The position numbers were made by a program, and so were the translations under genes. A stretch of DNA of 64,000 nucleotides from Proales similis (lineage: Eukaryota > Rotifera > Eurotatoria > Ploima > Proalidae): positions 682,001-746,000 of the forward strand of contig JAGVRJ010000002.1 in assembly GCA_019059635.1 (NCBI GenBank), given 5' to 3'. This document shows positions 35,899 to 49,711 of this stretch, one piece after another (the first letter of the stretch is position 1; each line of letters opens with the position of its first letter). The notes below the pieces were generated by a model that had not been told where the DNA came from, made no database searches, and was given only the letters and a program-made list of their open reading frames with translations.

Positions 35899-38438
35899 TC
35901 AAACCTCTTCGCCAGAGCTGACTCGACAGTCTGCAGAGAGCAGATTAACTGTAAGATTCATGTTGCCGTGGTCTACATTATATGCGCGAGTGTACGGACG
36001 GCGTGGCTCCGAGCCCTGACTCTCAAGACTCGAGTATTTCGAGGAGACAAGTAGCTTCTCACTGTTGCTATTGTTTGGCGAGCTACTGCTACTCGAGTCA
36101 ACTAGCGAAGAGGTCGAAGTCGGTGATGTGGAGCTTGTCTGAGCGCAAATCACCGAGACAGGCTTCATTCTAGTTCGTTGATCGACAATTGTGTTTCTCT
36201 CGTAATAGTTGCCGTTTTGTTTTCGGCCAGTTTCGTCGCCACTGCTCTTAACCGACTCGAGTTGGCGAGAAGCGCCAAGCCACCTGGCCAGTGGTCGATT
36301 GAATAGTTTGCATTTTTCCAGACTGTCTGGCGTCTGCATCTTCTGCTTTCTCATCAAACAGATCAAAGTGCCACAGACTGAAGCCAACGAGCTTAGAATA
36401 GCCGAGAAAATAACTGCCCAGAGCAGTTTGTAGGAGCCATTCGACCGACCCGGCTTCTCTGACCACCGATCGTTGTCTGGTGGATTTTTAATCCAAGCTG
36501 AGCTCCTTGCGTTCATTCCAGGTGAACTTTTACAGCTGTTGGCTGACTTTTGGTCGGCAAAGTGAGGCGAGTAAGAGCACTGCTGCTCGGCATCCGACCA
36601 AATACAGTACGGGTCGAGCGAACTCGAGCAGGCATAGCAGTCAGCGTAAGAGTGACAACTCAAGTCAAGCGGCACAGTTTTGATTGTGCGCTCGCCGAAT
36701 ACGACAAGTTTCGGAGCAGAGCCATGCGAGAGTCTTATTTGCTTGACGGGCTCGTCCAGTAGAGCGTACTCGTTGACAATTGTGGACGCGAACTGGGCCG
36801 ATTCATCGACATTGGTGATAACTTTTATCACACGTCCATCAGCAAGGCCGATAAATAGGGCGCCTGTGGCCGAGTCGGCAGCAATCGAGGTGAACTTGAC
36901 GTTGCTGAGGGCGAGAAGAGCTTTTTCGTTTATGCTCTTCTCTACTTGAAACTTGCCGAATTGGTTTACGTCCTTGTAGAACGTGTTCATCTCGATGTTG
37001 TTCATTTTCTGATAAGCACTGCACGAAGCGGGCGGTCGAACGGGCTCCGTTTTCTCCGGATTGTTTTTGTATCGGCTCAGCAGCGCCTCTTCGATATTTG
37101 AGATTTTCAACATGCAGAGAGCCGAGTCGACCGCGTTTGCTCGTCGCTGGGTGAATATAGCATAAACCACTTGAACGGTCTGGTTGTTGTGGCGAATTTC
37201 GAAAGGCTCGCTCGCTTGCTCTGCGAGAAATCAATTACAACAGGCGACAGAGCGACTCAACACAAACACTTACGAATCTCGGTGTACTTGACATGGACCA
37301 TGTCGTCAAAGTTGGGCACATAGCAGTTGATAATTGCCTTTTTGAAAGACAGAAACCGACGGTTGGGCTCAAAAAGCGAATGGCGCCCCTCGTCCTGAGC
37401 GCAGACTTCGCCCACAAACGAATTGGGTGTTTTGAACGAGACGCCGTTGTTGAAGTCAGAAATGTCTGTCTCGGAGAAGAAGAAGAAAACCTTGTCGCCG
37501 TGTCCGAACGAGCTGCGAAAGTCGGGATCTGAGATATTCGTTCATCTTTACCGCATGATTTGACACGAGCAGTTCACATTTTAGCTTACTCTTCAATGCA
37601 GAGAATGGAGTCTTGACTAGATCATGAGCAACTACTTGGTCGTTTTTTAGCTCATAGTTCAGCTTGTAGATACTTTGAATTTTCGGGTTCGAGTGGAAAA
37701 AGTAGATTGAGTTGCGATAGGCGAATGCTTGTGCCCCGCTTGAATCGCCAGGCTCTGAATCGTAGGGCTGGATCAAATAGGGCGCATCGATTCGACCGAT
37801 TGCTCTGAACTGGTCACTGCTCGCTGCATTACTGCTTCTTTTGTAATGACGGCAAAACGGGAAGCCGGCCTCTATTCCGCACACCATTAGCCGATTTGAA
37901 TCGCCAAGAGGAATGGCCGCTCGCACGAAATTTGCACAATTGAATCGACAATTTTCCTCAAAGGACACCCGATCGCCGCTTTTCAATCGTTCCAGCTCCT
38001 AAGTAGTAGCCAGGGTTAACATCACTCGTATTCGAATGGTTGAGGTTTTTTCCTCTCTTACGATGGTGTTCAAGCTACCCAAACGATCGACCAAAGAAAA
38101 GTTGAAGAGTCGGGTCGGGGTGCCCAACAGAGCAAATTTGCTGTCTGAGTAAAGCAGAAGAAAATTCTCTTTGCTGTTGGGTCCGTAAATCGACAGTGGA
38201 TTTATTTCGCCTACAACTGATGGATCTTGGATAGAAAAAAAAAGCGATTAAACACAGAACACAAAGAGGTGCAGAACTCTGAAGGGTTTTTACCTGCTTG
38301 AGTAAGTTCGAACTTGAACTGCATGTCCAGAACTGAGATCCAATTATCGGCGCCGTTTCTATAAAGCGGGATTTGACGTTCGGCCATTGCGAGGACGCCC
38401 AGAAGAGCGCCAAATAGGCCGATCAGAAAGGCGAACAT
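35899..38438 (-). CDS. Transmembrane semaphorin (class 1/6 type)
   Basis: Exons 38294..38438, 38062..38216, 37590..37998, 37274..37528 and 35899..37220 give 761 residues. Order: signal peptide; sema domain with NCRFNCANFVRA, CGIEAGFPFC, SYKNSIY-like FAYRNSIYFF, FVGEVCAQDEGR...FLSFKKAIINCYVP, VYAIFTQ and the last blade; PSI domain (DCYACSSSLDPYCIWSDAEQQC); one transmembrane helix (LLWAVIFSAILSSLASVCGTLICLM); and a 150-residue Ser-rich cytoplasmic tail. No Ig or thrombospondin repeats are present, so it groups by architecture with invertebrate Sema1 and vertebrate Sema6. These signal through plexins in axon guidance and cell positioning. A 7.9 kb gene-free region precedes it. Confidence 0.92.
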
Positions 38439-41400
38439 TTTCAGCGTGCGCGTTAAATTCAGTTCAAAGTAACATGAATCTTCTCATCTACTACTCGGTA
38501 GTTAGATCTAAAAAAGAACCGAGAGATTGAGTGATTGGATTTAGATTGAGCAAAATAGAAATGACCACAATCGAGTCGAGATTGAGAGCGTGATAATAAA
38601 GCATAAAAAAAATAAAATCGCGAGAGAGCGAGCGAGCAAGCACGAGAGAGATAGTGTGAGTAAGAAAATAGAGAAAGTGAGTAGAAGAGCGGGCTATGGT
38701 GATTGTGTGCGCAGGCTATTTATCGATGCACGCGCAAAAGCAAACGGGGTTAAGAAGAAAAGTGGAGGATGACCGCTCTTGCCATTTAAACTCATCGTTC
38801 ACTGTGAGGAGCGCAGTGAAAAATAAAAAGCATCAAGAGAGGAGACGACCTTAGAGCGTGTCACAACTAATAAAATGAGAATAAAATAAGAAAGAAAGAG
38901 GGGCGTGCAACAGCATCAAGTCCGTCTTCGTCTTGATCTGGTCCGAGCGCCAAACGCCGACTCGGTAATTAAAGGCGCGATCGTCAAGACAAGAGCAACA
39001 AGGATCTAATCAGATAAATAAATATTTGCCGATAATGATCAGGGCCAGGCCGTGTCGCTAATCTCTGAGCATCATCACCTTTGTCCGCAGCGGGATGAGG
39101 AAATGACAAGCTTTCTAAACGACGCCAACAACCATAAGCAAAACAGCGACGGCTAGATGCTAGTCATACAGGCACGCAGGCAGGCGATCGGGCAGGCAAG
39201 ACGGCGGGGCGTCGGCGTCTGTCTAAACGAATAGCTGCACTGTGAATCTCCTAATCCGGGCACGTTTCATCTTCGCCGATATTTAGTAAACACAGTCAAG
39301 CGAACGGGCGCTTGACATGAATAGCGAGTAATTGAAATAAATCAATCGGGTTAAGGGATAGATCGGGCCGAATGAGGAGCGAACCGGGATGATGGCGTGC
39401 TGATGATACCAGACGCGCTGCTCAACTGACCAACAGGTGGCTCCTAAATGCTAGGCGTGTTGAAACACAATTTGATAGGTGCAAATGGGTAGATGATTGG
39501 CCAGAGCGTAATTGGACCTGCCTGCCTCGTCTAGATTTGTATCGCAATATGGATAGAAACTAAAGAACGATTAGACAACCAAAGACTCGACAACCACCGC
39601 AATCGGATTACTAAACACAAGTGTTAGTTGGAAAGTCGACCTGTCAATATTGAGCAATTACAACTACGCGCGTTGTAAAGCGAAATCAAAACAATCGTGG
39701 CCATGTTTACGAGCCTACGAGGCTGGTCCGCCTGCGAGCATCGAGTGTTAATAATTCGATAAACACGGCCAATATCGGGGCTTGGTGGGCCGATGGGCGC
39801 TTTGCCGGCCCATTACGTAATTGCACAGAGCATCTGCATTCATCAAATCGACACAGAAACTCTTTAATTCACTTTGGCGTTTGCACACACACACACACCA
39901 ACAAAAAGACCAACGTTGCTGATAAGCTGCTTGACTATCTCCGTCGATAGTTAAATAGTTTGTAGCGATGATCGATCGCTTGGCGAGTCTCTCAGACACG
40001 ACAAACAAAAATGGTTGCTTTCCGGAATGCTTTTGGCCCGGGAAAACTGAATTGTCCATTCGCATTTTCAAACACAAAGAAAAAGCCGGCCGGGCTCTTC
40101 ACGTCGTATGGCTGGCCATGGCCGGAAGCATTCAATCGATAAAATAGAATGAACTAGGTCCGATTGACAAACACAAGATGGCATAGGGCACACGATCGAT
40201 GCGAATAGCTAATGCGATTACCTTTGGCGATCACGCCACGTTTGAAAAGTTCTGCTCATTTGCATCAGAATGACTTTGACAGTTCACACGCTATAGACTC
40301 CCATGTGGCGCACCAGATGCACCACTAGCATTCGATGAATTTGTTTCGGAGAGAAATAAAGGGGCGGGGCTCTTGCTTAATGCCCTTTAGTTCAAATTAG
40401 ACTCGCTCGATTTGATCAAGTTTGTGTGGTTTTTACAACGTCTGCACAATTCACAGAGCCGATCGAGCCAGACTTGATCGGTAAGTGTTAAGTGCGTCCA
40501 TTAAGTCATCCGGTCTGGCAGACTCTCCACCTCCTCCTGCTGCTGCTCTGATCGAAATGAATGAACAAACCGTAGATGGCTGCGTATGAGGTGGGCCACA
40601 AAACAGAATGAGAGGGAGAAGAGTAATTGTGCGAACAATAAACTCCTTGCGTGTGCTTTTGTTTGATGAATCAATGTCTGCTTCGTTTTTTTTTCATTTT
40701 AATTTTCTTTCTCTCCCGATTTCTAAAGGTCTTGATATAAATCGGACCCAACTAGATTGCTGAAAAGGTGACACGCAGAGCATGATACGCGAGAAACGGG
40801 TTAGACCCGACTAAAAGCAGTAAATGGACGAGAGCCGGACGATCCGATTGTGGTTTATGGCGCATGGTGCACGACTTAACCGAAAACAATTCAAAAGATC
40901 GCATAAAATAAAGGCAGCGAAAAATAGAGGCAACCGTATTAAGCGGGCAGAAGCAAAGATTTTGCCATAGAAGCAAGATCACGAAGCGACCAGCATTTAA
41001 TCGTTTCGTTCGAGTTCAAAGTCGAAAATCGAGCGAATATCACATGCGCAATGAAATCTTAAAAGTCTCGAATGGCCTTTTCTCACCGAGCTGCGGATTA
41101 TGCAATTGAGAGTGGAGATTTGCTCTGGGCTTCCGAAATTGGACTTGATTAACCTCGGCGGTCGACTTTGAGTCTCGGCCGCTAACACTCGAAATAGAAG
41201 GGAGCGAGCGAGAAGAAAAAAATAACAGAAATCGAAAGGCGTAATAATTGAATTTGATTCAATTAGTAACAACTGAATTCGAAATGATTAACTAAATTCC
41301 CGAGCCGCAGTAGTAGCGATTTAGACAATGGAAAGTGAATTTCGGTCGGAGAGCGAAATTTTCGCTGCGAGCTATTACATAATTCTTGGCTCGTGATTGC

Positions 41401-44400
41401 TTGGCTAGAGCCAGAGGTTCAACCGAGCTAATTGATGATAGAGGCTTTCGAAAGAGCTCTTTCGATAGAGCCCGATGCCTGCAATGGCGAGAAATGGTAG
41501 AAATGTTCGATCGCTGACGGAAATTTGCAGCCACAGCCACGCATCTTTTAACATTTCGCATCCAGGACTCGTGGAAATGGAAGCTCAAATTCAATGCCAC
41601 GCACATGTTATCGCTTAAAGGCAACAGGAATTCACATCATGCATCTGACAGCCATTGCCAGTTTAAGCCAGTCAGCCAGTCAGTAAAAATGAGTCGATCG
41701 GAAGAATGACACGCGCTCATTGAACGACTGATCGAGGTAGAATAAAAGAGAGGCAGAAAGAGAAGGCAAATTGGCGCTCGAAAGAGAAGCGAGCAGGCAG
41801 GCAGGAGGCGACATACGCTCCGTGCGGAAAGTGTTTTAGTCGACACGCACACACAGCAACTCATCAAGCGAACAAGCATTGCAGTAGAAGGCAAAGAGCG
41901 CAAACTCAATCTCGGGCAAACAATTTACTCAGCGTTTGAATGAACTTCCATGGTATTGGCGGTGGCTGCTTGCTCAAGGAAACGCTTGCTGCTGACTTGC
42001 ATGGATAAACAATAAAGCAGAGTCGGCATGCGAGCCAAGATTTGATTAAGAGCAAATTTATTAAAGGAGGATGAAAGCTTGGCTCAAATCCGGCCCTGAT
42101 AAGGCCCTTCCACACAATTCTGCCTAAAAGTTATTAGTTGCACGCTATTCTGCACTGATTACTGTTTAAGGTTGAATGAGCGAAGAAGTTCAGATTATGA
42201 AATCGGCATGCACTTGGTCGACTGGCGGCTAGCCACTCGATCGGCCCACGCTTTGATCGTTCGGTCCTCTCGATTCTGCATCGGCCTAACGCCTTTATCC
42301 AAATTGGATTCACATGTCTCTTAATCTAAGCCACTGGTGCGTGAGAATATCGAACCATACGAGCCTAGTGTGAACCGTGACTGGCCTCAACTAAGACATC
42401 CACACACACACACAATCAATCGAACATTAAAAGGTTAACGCAGCTTTTGCCTCAGCAAAGGTAGAATTTAGATTCAAGTGGCTCTTAATGAGTGTTATTT
42501 CGATCTTAAATGTCAGTTGGCATCTAACGCTCGCTCGGCTTTAGTATTCTCTCTCAACGCTGATGCACACCCGCATGTTCGGGTGTCTGGACGCAAAGCT
42601 TGGCCACACTGACACAACGCTCGGCATGAAGTCCTCTCGCTCACGTCTCGCTCATGACGTTACTGGTCGGCAAGATCTTAGCGTTCGACTCACTCATTTA
42701 TATTAAAGAGTAAATGTCTACTTTGATTGCTGACAGAGGAAAAATGTCAATTAATGACTGCACTCTAAACGCCCGGTTGTTCAAATGTCCACTCAAACTG
42801 ACTCTGCGATTAGATGGCACGATCTTGGGCCGCCATTTGCATTGCCGATGATCAATGCTTAGAATAAGAAATTGAGCACATTATACTACGAGAAGAGAAG
42901 ATTCTAGTGTTTATCCAAGTTAAAAACAATTTAGAAAAAGCAAACGCTCAACAGAACTCTCCAAGTCCTGACGAGGGCGGCCCGCGATTGAGAATAAAGA
43001 AGAATGAGGGGGTTTAGATAAACAAACATGTTCGATGCAGCTTAGCGAATGAGTAAGCAGCCAGTCAGAGTGGCAGTCGATTATGGTGTTTGTTGAAGTG
43101 AGGGTGGTGGTGGCGGCGGAAAGGCCGACGGTTTGTATGACCTCTTAAACGCTATTTGACTTTGAAATAAGCTTCTCTGACCACCAGCAAACGACTTGAA
43201 AATGTACCATTTAGTGAAGCACTTGAGCAAACATGCCTTCTTTCTCTCTCTTTCTCTATTCCTCATTGCCTCTTGTCCGTTGGGCTGAGCAAAGAAAGAA
43301 AAATAAATGAATATATCGAAGTGTAATCTAGTGCCCGATTCAGATTAAAGCACGAAAGAGAGAGAGAGAGGGAGATGAACAAGTGTCAAAACTAAACTGC
43401 TCGAGAGCTCTCAAAAGCCACTCGCGGATTTGAAACGCAATCGGTTCGCATGTATCTTGTTTCAGACAGAGTGGAGAAGTGTCGCCTTATTTTTCAGTAG
43501 CTAGTCTAGATTGACCAAGTGTGGCCGTTTTAAGTTGCCATCGTTCATACTGACCGTTAGTCCCGCTCCGTTTACTACACACGCATGCACTTTTGGTTTT
43601 TAATTAGAGCCTAAATAAGCGTTCTTTCTTTTCTCGCGCGTCGACACGACCGCTCAGTGGCTGGCTGGCTAGCTCACACTGCTGAGTGAGTAGCTCTGTG
43701 AGTTTTGTAGTTTTAATTAAGAGAATTAAGAGAGCGCCGGCGTTTTGAGAGAAAGAAAAGCCGAGGTCGACGACATTGTTTACTTAGCATTGTGCAATTG
43801 GGCCACTTGACCATAGGCTACTAGCCGGGATTATTGAGACTAGCGTATAAGCTGACTGGCATTTTATTGAGCTCAGGCAGGCATCGTTTGATTCAACTCG
43901 CTCACTTGGGCACAATAATCCAAAACCTCGGCTCAATCGACTTGCGCAACTTACAGTTTGACTATCTCTAGCTGACTAGGAGCCCAACATAAACCAACAC
44001 AAACTATCTTTGATTGAAAATGTACGCAATTCGAGATAGTTAGAATCGTGCGTTAGTTTTAGAAGCAAAGTGCTGGATTGCAGAAAAGCGTATCCCGCCG
44101 ACCGCATGCACAATGTTGCAAGTCAATCAGGCAATTTCGTTCGCTAATCTAAAAGCTGCCAAGAAAAGCGATGAAAAAAGCCGCTGTGAGCATGAATGTG
44201 AGATGATGTTGATGCATGCCTTCGGCAGCAGAGCAGCTCAGCTAAAACGCAGAGTAATGATCATCGAGAGCGAATTAGGACGAACGCCTGGTACTGTTCT
44301 AAAACGAGTGAAAATAGAGCAGAACCAGGCCACACGGTACATGGGCGATGTAAAGCAATCGCAAATATTTGAAATTTAATGCAAGCAGAAAAGGACGGGC

Positions 44401-46385
44401 TGCAATTAAGACTTAAAATCTACCCTGGAGCCAATCATCTCCATTGTGATGATCATCGGCGGCGTTGCAGACGTTGCCTATTAGCTCAGTTCGGGCGCGA
44501 GCTTATTTAGAGCAAAAGCAACAGCAGTTGAACTGAGAGCTGCAGTGGCAATGGCCGAATGTAGATTGAGCGGCTGAGCTGTAATTGAAAACTTGACCTA
44601 ACCAATTGTAAGCCGGCCGTGTGGCCAGCACTAGTCGGCACTCATCTGCACGCGCAAGCGTCCGAGTTTGCGAGCACGGTCTAGTTGGAGCGAAATTGCT
44701 TTGCGAATCTATTTGACTCGGCTAAGTCGCGCATTCCACATATGCTCATGATTAGAACACAAGGCTAGATAAATAGAGCGATATGAGCATAGCAGGAAGC
44801 CATGTTCTCTCCAAAGGTCGAACTACAACTGCCAATATGATTGATTAGCTCGTTAGTGTGTAGCAGAGGCGTACTGTGAATTGTCGAAGCGAGCGTGATT
44901 AGGATCGAGCGACGGACACTCAATTTAGATAAGACTCTTATCGAGACTGAACGAGTCAACGAGTGAGAACGCACAACCGTCCCACACTGGAAAATTTGCC
45001 GCCTCCCGGTGGGAATCTCTCGCCCACTTGCCAAGTGCCTTTTCTATTTGAGCAAATGAGTTGAGAAACTGAAAAGCGGTCTGGTAACATGAGTCGACGA
45101 CTTAATTTGAAATTTTGGAAATTAAGGAAACATAGAGCCGTCTGGATGAAGCAATTAACCGCCTGATCGAGCAAACTAGCCCGCGCATTCCAGCAGCATT
45201 ATAGCTGCTGCTTTTGCCGCTCATTTATCAAGCATTGCTTCTCTTAAACTAAAGCAGTAGCAGCATCAGCCATTAGATCCGTATCGAATTAGTTGTAGCG
45301 CAGGCCTTCTAGCCATGTTTGATATCGCGTTCTAGAATAGTTGAACTGTAATTTGTACCAATTCTAATTCGATCGACCGATTCGAATCGCATGATTAATG
45401 GAGCTGATGTCATTGCTGCCTGCTTGCCCGAGAGCACTGGCGCTCAATGATGCATATGCGATTGGCGGCGGGCAATAAGCTCCAAGCCGATACCAAAACT
45501 GGCTCAATTCCGATACCCGTCTAATAGGCTGGTGTCAGAAAGCTGCATTCTCTTTCTCTCTCTCTCTCTCTAATTCGATGGCCTGCGCAAATATTTGGTC
45601 TAACCTTAAACGATGACTTGCGTCCACCAGGTGTGGCGAGTGTGCAGGTAAATAAGAAAAAATTTGATATGATTGTTTGATCGAGCGCCGCCGGAAAGCT
45701 AACAATGTGCACAGACAGTGCCAACACTCGAGCGACATCCACGCGTAAGAAAACAGCTTCGGCGCTTTGTTTGTCCAGCGCTGCGATTTTCTTCCACCCA
45801 CACCGGACGCATAATAATAAAGAGTGCTGAATCTTAAATTCAATGCAAACAGCCTCCTTTGAGAGAAGCGGTCACTATGCTGTCGAATAAGTACAAATGC
45901 GGCCCGATCTGACAATGCAATCGAGTTTTATGACCAATTTAGATAAAAACTGCTGTTGTCCGTCCACAGTAGATATCGGCTAATTTCTAAGCAAGAGATT
46001 GCATTTTATTTCTCCTCTCCCGGCCGGTATCTAAGCCACATAAATGAACGAACGATCAAATGAAAAATATATCGTTTACGGGCTCTGGTTAAATGTGTTT
46101 GCTTATTTGACAGAGAGCAAGTGAAACGCGCTATTTGCCTCCCATCTAGTTGACGCCCGCAAGGGAAATGGAGCAGAGGGCTCAAGCTTACGCGTGATGG
46201 GCTCACTTGAATTAAAGCTGACAACCAGAAGCAGGGCTCTCAATCGTACTCGACAAGTTAAAGTGGAAGCTAAGTGAGGCATTGAGGAGACGATTTATTT
46301 TAATATAAAAGCGAACGACAGCATTTCTTCTTTTGAGCCAAGAGTTCTATCTAAATTCTCCAGCCCAGACCTGCTTGTGGTCTAT
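38439..46385. other. 7.9 kb gene-free region upstream of the semaphorin
   Basis: No ORF resembles a known protein. Contents include a CA tract near 39883-39898, purine-rich stretches near 38600-38680 and 43350-43374, a CT run near 45549-45571, and a few GATA- and homeobox-like AT motifs. The ORF at 44113-44379 (88 residues, ATG to TAA) is the only one with balanced composition but has no recognisable homology. It probably holds semaphorin regulatory DNA or noncoding exons, plus the 3' flank of BBS7. Confidence 0.5.
44113..44379 (+). CDS. Doubtful small ORF, 88 residues
   Basis: ATG-to-TAA ORF with a balanced, K/E-rich composition, a CEHEC cysteine cluster and a basic segment RTPGTVLKRVKIEQ. 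No family is recognised, no AATAAA follows closely, and it sits alone in a large noncoding region. Listed only because it is the least random ORF there. Confidence 0.2.
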   Translation: MLQVNQAISFANLKAAKKSDEKSRCEHECEMMLMHAFGSRAAQLKRRVMIIESELGRTPGTVLKRVKIEQNQATRYMGDVKQSQIFEI

Positions 46386-48984
46386 TCAAGCTCGAAAGAA
46401 CTTGATTAGTTCGTCAGAGTCGTAGTTGTCTAGCTTTTCAATCAACTGCGGCACTTTGCTCTTGACGTTTTGGCCAACGAATTTAAACTTGTCTATGTAC
46501 AAGTCGGTGATCATGCCTACGTTCAATTGTTAAAGCCGATCGAAATCCACAAACTCAACTAGGAGCCAAAAACTCACCATAAAGACGCTCGAGGTGCGAT
46601 GGCGAACGCTTGTATTCCTCTTTGTACAAGTCGGCGTTTTGAAGAATCTCCTGATACTCGGGCGTAAGAAACGCGGTGCTGTTCTCGTTCACCGCCAGAT
46701 CTTTTAAAGCGTCGATCAAATGGACTTTTTTGGCCAAGATCATATGATAGTCGATCATCGGATGAATGCATTTCAATGTGAATATTGTCGACTCGGCCGA
46801 GCTCTCTTCAAGTTTAACCCATGAACAATGCAAAATCAATGAGCTGCATTCAACAGATAAAACCAATCGTTTACCTAGCTCGATATTCACAGTTATGTTC
46901 TTCTCTGTTGCTTTTTTAGACAGCACGTCTTTCAGAATCGAAATTGTCGACACGTTCTCTGAACGAAATAACGCCTCGCCGGCTCTAGAATTCATAAAAA
47001 AGGAAGATGAGAATAACGTGAGTTTGAGAGAGAGAGAGAGAAAGAGTCGAAATTTGAAACCTGTATGTGACTTCGAGCTGAGTGCCGAGAAAAGTGTTGA
47101 AAAAATAGAAAACAATTTGGTCGCCGCTGGGCACCTTTTCGGGCACCTCCGGAATACTGTAGTTAAGCCAAGAGTGAACTTCGGCCAAACTGAACGAGCC
47201 GCTCAATCGAAGCTTGTTGAAAGGACGCTGGTCGTCGAATACGTTGCAGCGTTGATGAAGCGAAAGCGGTTTGATTATATACATTTTCATCAAGCAGTTC
47301 TTGGGCTGAATTCGAGAAGTGACATAGGCGCGCATTGTGCCGTATTGGCCTTCGATTGTGCGGATCTTGATATTTAGTCGAGTGGTGTTTGCCTGGCATC
47401 TATAAGTGGCCAGCAAGTAGTTGCCCTCCGCTTCATTGCACTCGCTGTAGCTCAGAACGGACGAGTTCTTTTCCGAGTCCAGAATATCGATTGGCACGTC
47501 GCTTTGAAGTAAAATGTTGTCTATTGGCACCTCGGACTCGAGCGAAAGAGAGTAACTCGCGTCATCCCGACTCAGTTCAAGCTTGTCGTTTATTCTAAAC
47601 GTTTTAAGCTGAGAAAGGGCTTTGGGATTGGACAGGGTCGATTGGTATTTGTCGCGCATGTCTAGCACTTGCTGTTGAATTCGATCCAGTTCTTGGCGGA
47701 GTTTGTTCATTTTTTGACTCGATTCTTTGTCTAGAAGCGTGTTCTTGGCTTCGACTGCCGAAGATCCCAGCTCACGATTTACTGACTCGGTTGTCAGGCC
47801 GAATATCCAGCCGTTGTAAGTTGACACCACAATCTCATCATAGCCGGGCGTGCCAATGCAGCCGCCTTGAACTGATGTTATGCCTTCAGTTCCATTCTAT
47901 TCGTTCATAAACGCTTTAAAGGGCCGAATGAATAATTTTGTGAATAAGCGAAATTACATAAGTATATTTCAAGGTTGGAAAATCAGCAGACTCGAACGAA
48001 AAGACCTCGACTACTCCATCATCTCTGCTGACCAAGAGGTCGAATACCCCATCGCCTGTTATGTCGTACGTGTCCAAGCCTGTAATTCCGCCCAGTCTTC
48101 GATCGTTTCCGAGCTCCCATCTAGGCACAGGCTCATCGGTCTGGAGCTCAATGAGTCCGATTTTTCCGTCCGACGTGCCATAGAGCACTTCACGTCCCGT
48201 TTCACCGCCATCGCCAAAGTTCGGATACAAAACACTGGGCGGTCCGGATACCTCGCTCTGGTAGGCAAGCATGCTTCCATTTAGAAGGCGTATCATGCGA
48301 TCATTGCAGCCAACAGCCACCGTGGCTTCTGTGTCGAGCGTTGACAGCAGCAGCAAATCGTTTATTTTATCCGAGCAGAGATAGTAAGCTGATTCCTTGG
48401 AGTCCTCGTACAAGTTAAGTACATAATTGCCACTAACGCACAGCTTGTTCGAATTGACACCCCTTAATGAGTGAATCCAGTCAAAATTGATCAAAATTTT
48501 TGGCTCAGTTGGACTTACAAGGCTTTTATTGGCTCGGTCATGTTCGTTTCGAAATTGTAGAACTGCTTGCCTTTCTTACTGAAGCCACTCACTTGCGACA
48601 TAGTGGCCACGAATATGCGATCGAGTTGTTCGCCGGGCTTGCCTCCCAGTTCAACTCGTGAGACTCTTTTGCCCGGCAGAGTTTTGAAAACGTTCTATGA
48701 GGCAAACACTTTGACTTGAATCAGCCGAACATGATGGTGTGCAAGAGCTATCTCACCTCGGGTTCTTTGTTCTTTATTGAGAATAGTTGAATGACGCCCG
48801 ACGAGTCGCCCACTGCGATCTGAAATTGTACAAATCGGGCGCAATGAGGAGATGGAAAGATGGTCGCGTGGCAGTAAGTTACCTTTTGCAGCTCTTTGCG
48901 TGAGGTGGGCATCAGTTTGACGCATTTTGGTGAGAGCGTTCCTACTTGGTGGTAGTCCACCCGATTGAGATTTAGTTGAAACAT
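46386..48984 (-). CDS. BBS7: Bardet-Biedl syndrome 7 protein (BBSome subunit)
   Basis: Eight exons (48883..48984, 48757..48819, 48519..48694, 47958..48462, 47061..47896, 46875..46984, 46578..46805, 46386..46516) give 716 residues, essentially the human length. Colinear matches include [10 protein letters not shown] at the N terminus, [30 protein letters not shown]-type and [19 protein letters not shown] beta-propeller strands. Further on are a coiled coil (about 330-360), [93 protein letters not shown] and HLERLYG. BBS7 helps form the BBSome coat that moves membrane proteins in and out of cilia. Its presence argues against a lineage that has lost motile or sensory cilia. Confidence 0.96.
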
Positions 48985-49168
48985 GGATCGTGCGGAAACG
49001 AAGAGTGACAGAGCAGCTCGATTTATGCGGTTCTGGCGACATTTAGTCTTAGTCAAGGTAAATGTATGGTAACCATGGCAACAGCCCGACCAACTCCCTC
49101 ATGTTGCCCAAAAATGGGTCCGCTGAATGAGAAAAGAGTTTTCTGGCGTTAATTGATGACTTTATTGA

Positions 49169-49711
49169 TTACACAATTGTTTCTTCTGAACGAAGATATT
49201 CACCAATATCGGCCTGGTGGAATGAAATGATGGCCATTGGATCGGCTTGTTTGCATTCGAGTGCCGACTTGGCACTCACACCGAAACCGAGAGGCAGATC
49301 GCTCATTGAATAGATCACAGTTCCCTGATATTTGGGAGTGTCGTCGGTAATGCGACTTAGTCCAGACTTGACCACATGATGACCGTAAAGGAACTGCTGC
49401 TCGGCACTTGGCTTCACATGAACTTTGTGCTTCGCATACGGCGCAAGGTAGTCCAAAGCTGTCACGCTCAGGCGGAATTTCTTTGTCTTTGAAAATCGGC
49501 CAAAGCAAGTTCCAAAGCTGATGAGTTCTTTGCGCGGAAAGTGAGCCGCTTTTTTGGCTATTTCTTCCTTACAGTAATAGACTCGCTCCTTATGGACCCG
49601 GAAACAGTAGAGGCCATCAGGTCGATCGAGCAATAGACGCACATTATCTCCGATATATTTGGTCAGCTTTTCGAAGAATGTCTTTGTCTCTTCCTCAGTG
49701 AGTTGTCTCAT
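49169..49711 (-). CDS. NIP7: 60S ribosome biogenesis factor NIP7
   Basis: Intronless, 180 residues, exactly the family length. The N-terminal [22 protein letters not shown] and RVYYCKEEI segments, then the PUA-domain pieces [70 protein letters not shown] and [13 protein letters not shown], identify NIP7. It is a nucleolar RNA-binding factor for 60S assembly and 27S pre-rRNA processing. It lies 184 bases upstream of BBS7 on the same strand. Confidence 0.97.
   Translation of the reverse strand: MRQLTEEETKTFFEKLTKYIGDNVRLLLDRPDGLYCFRVHKERVYYCKEEIAKKAAHFPRKELISFGTCFGRFSKTKKFRLSVTALDYLAPYAKHKVHVKPSAEQQFLYGHHVVKSGLSRITDDTPKYQGTVIYSMSDLPLGFGVSAKSALECKQADPMAIISFHQADIGEYLRSEETIV

Noticed and set aside
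38590-38772. Lys/Arg-rich 60-residue ORF upstream of the semaphorin
   Set aside because: Purine-rich low-complexity DNA gives this composition; there is no conservation-like pattern.
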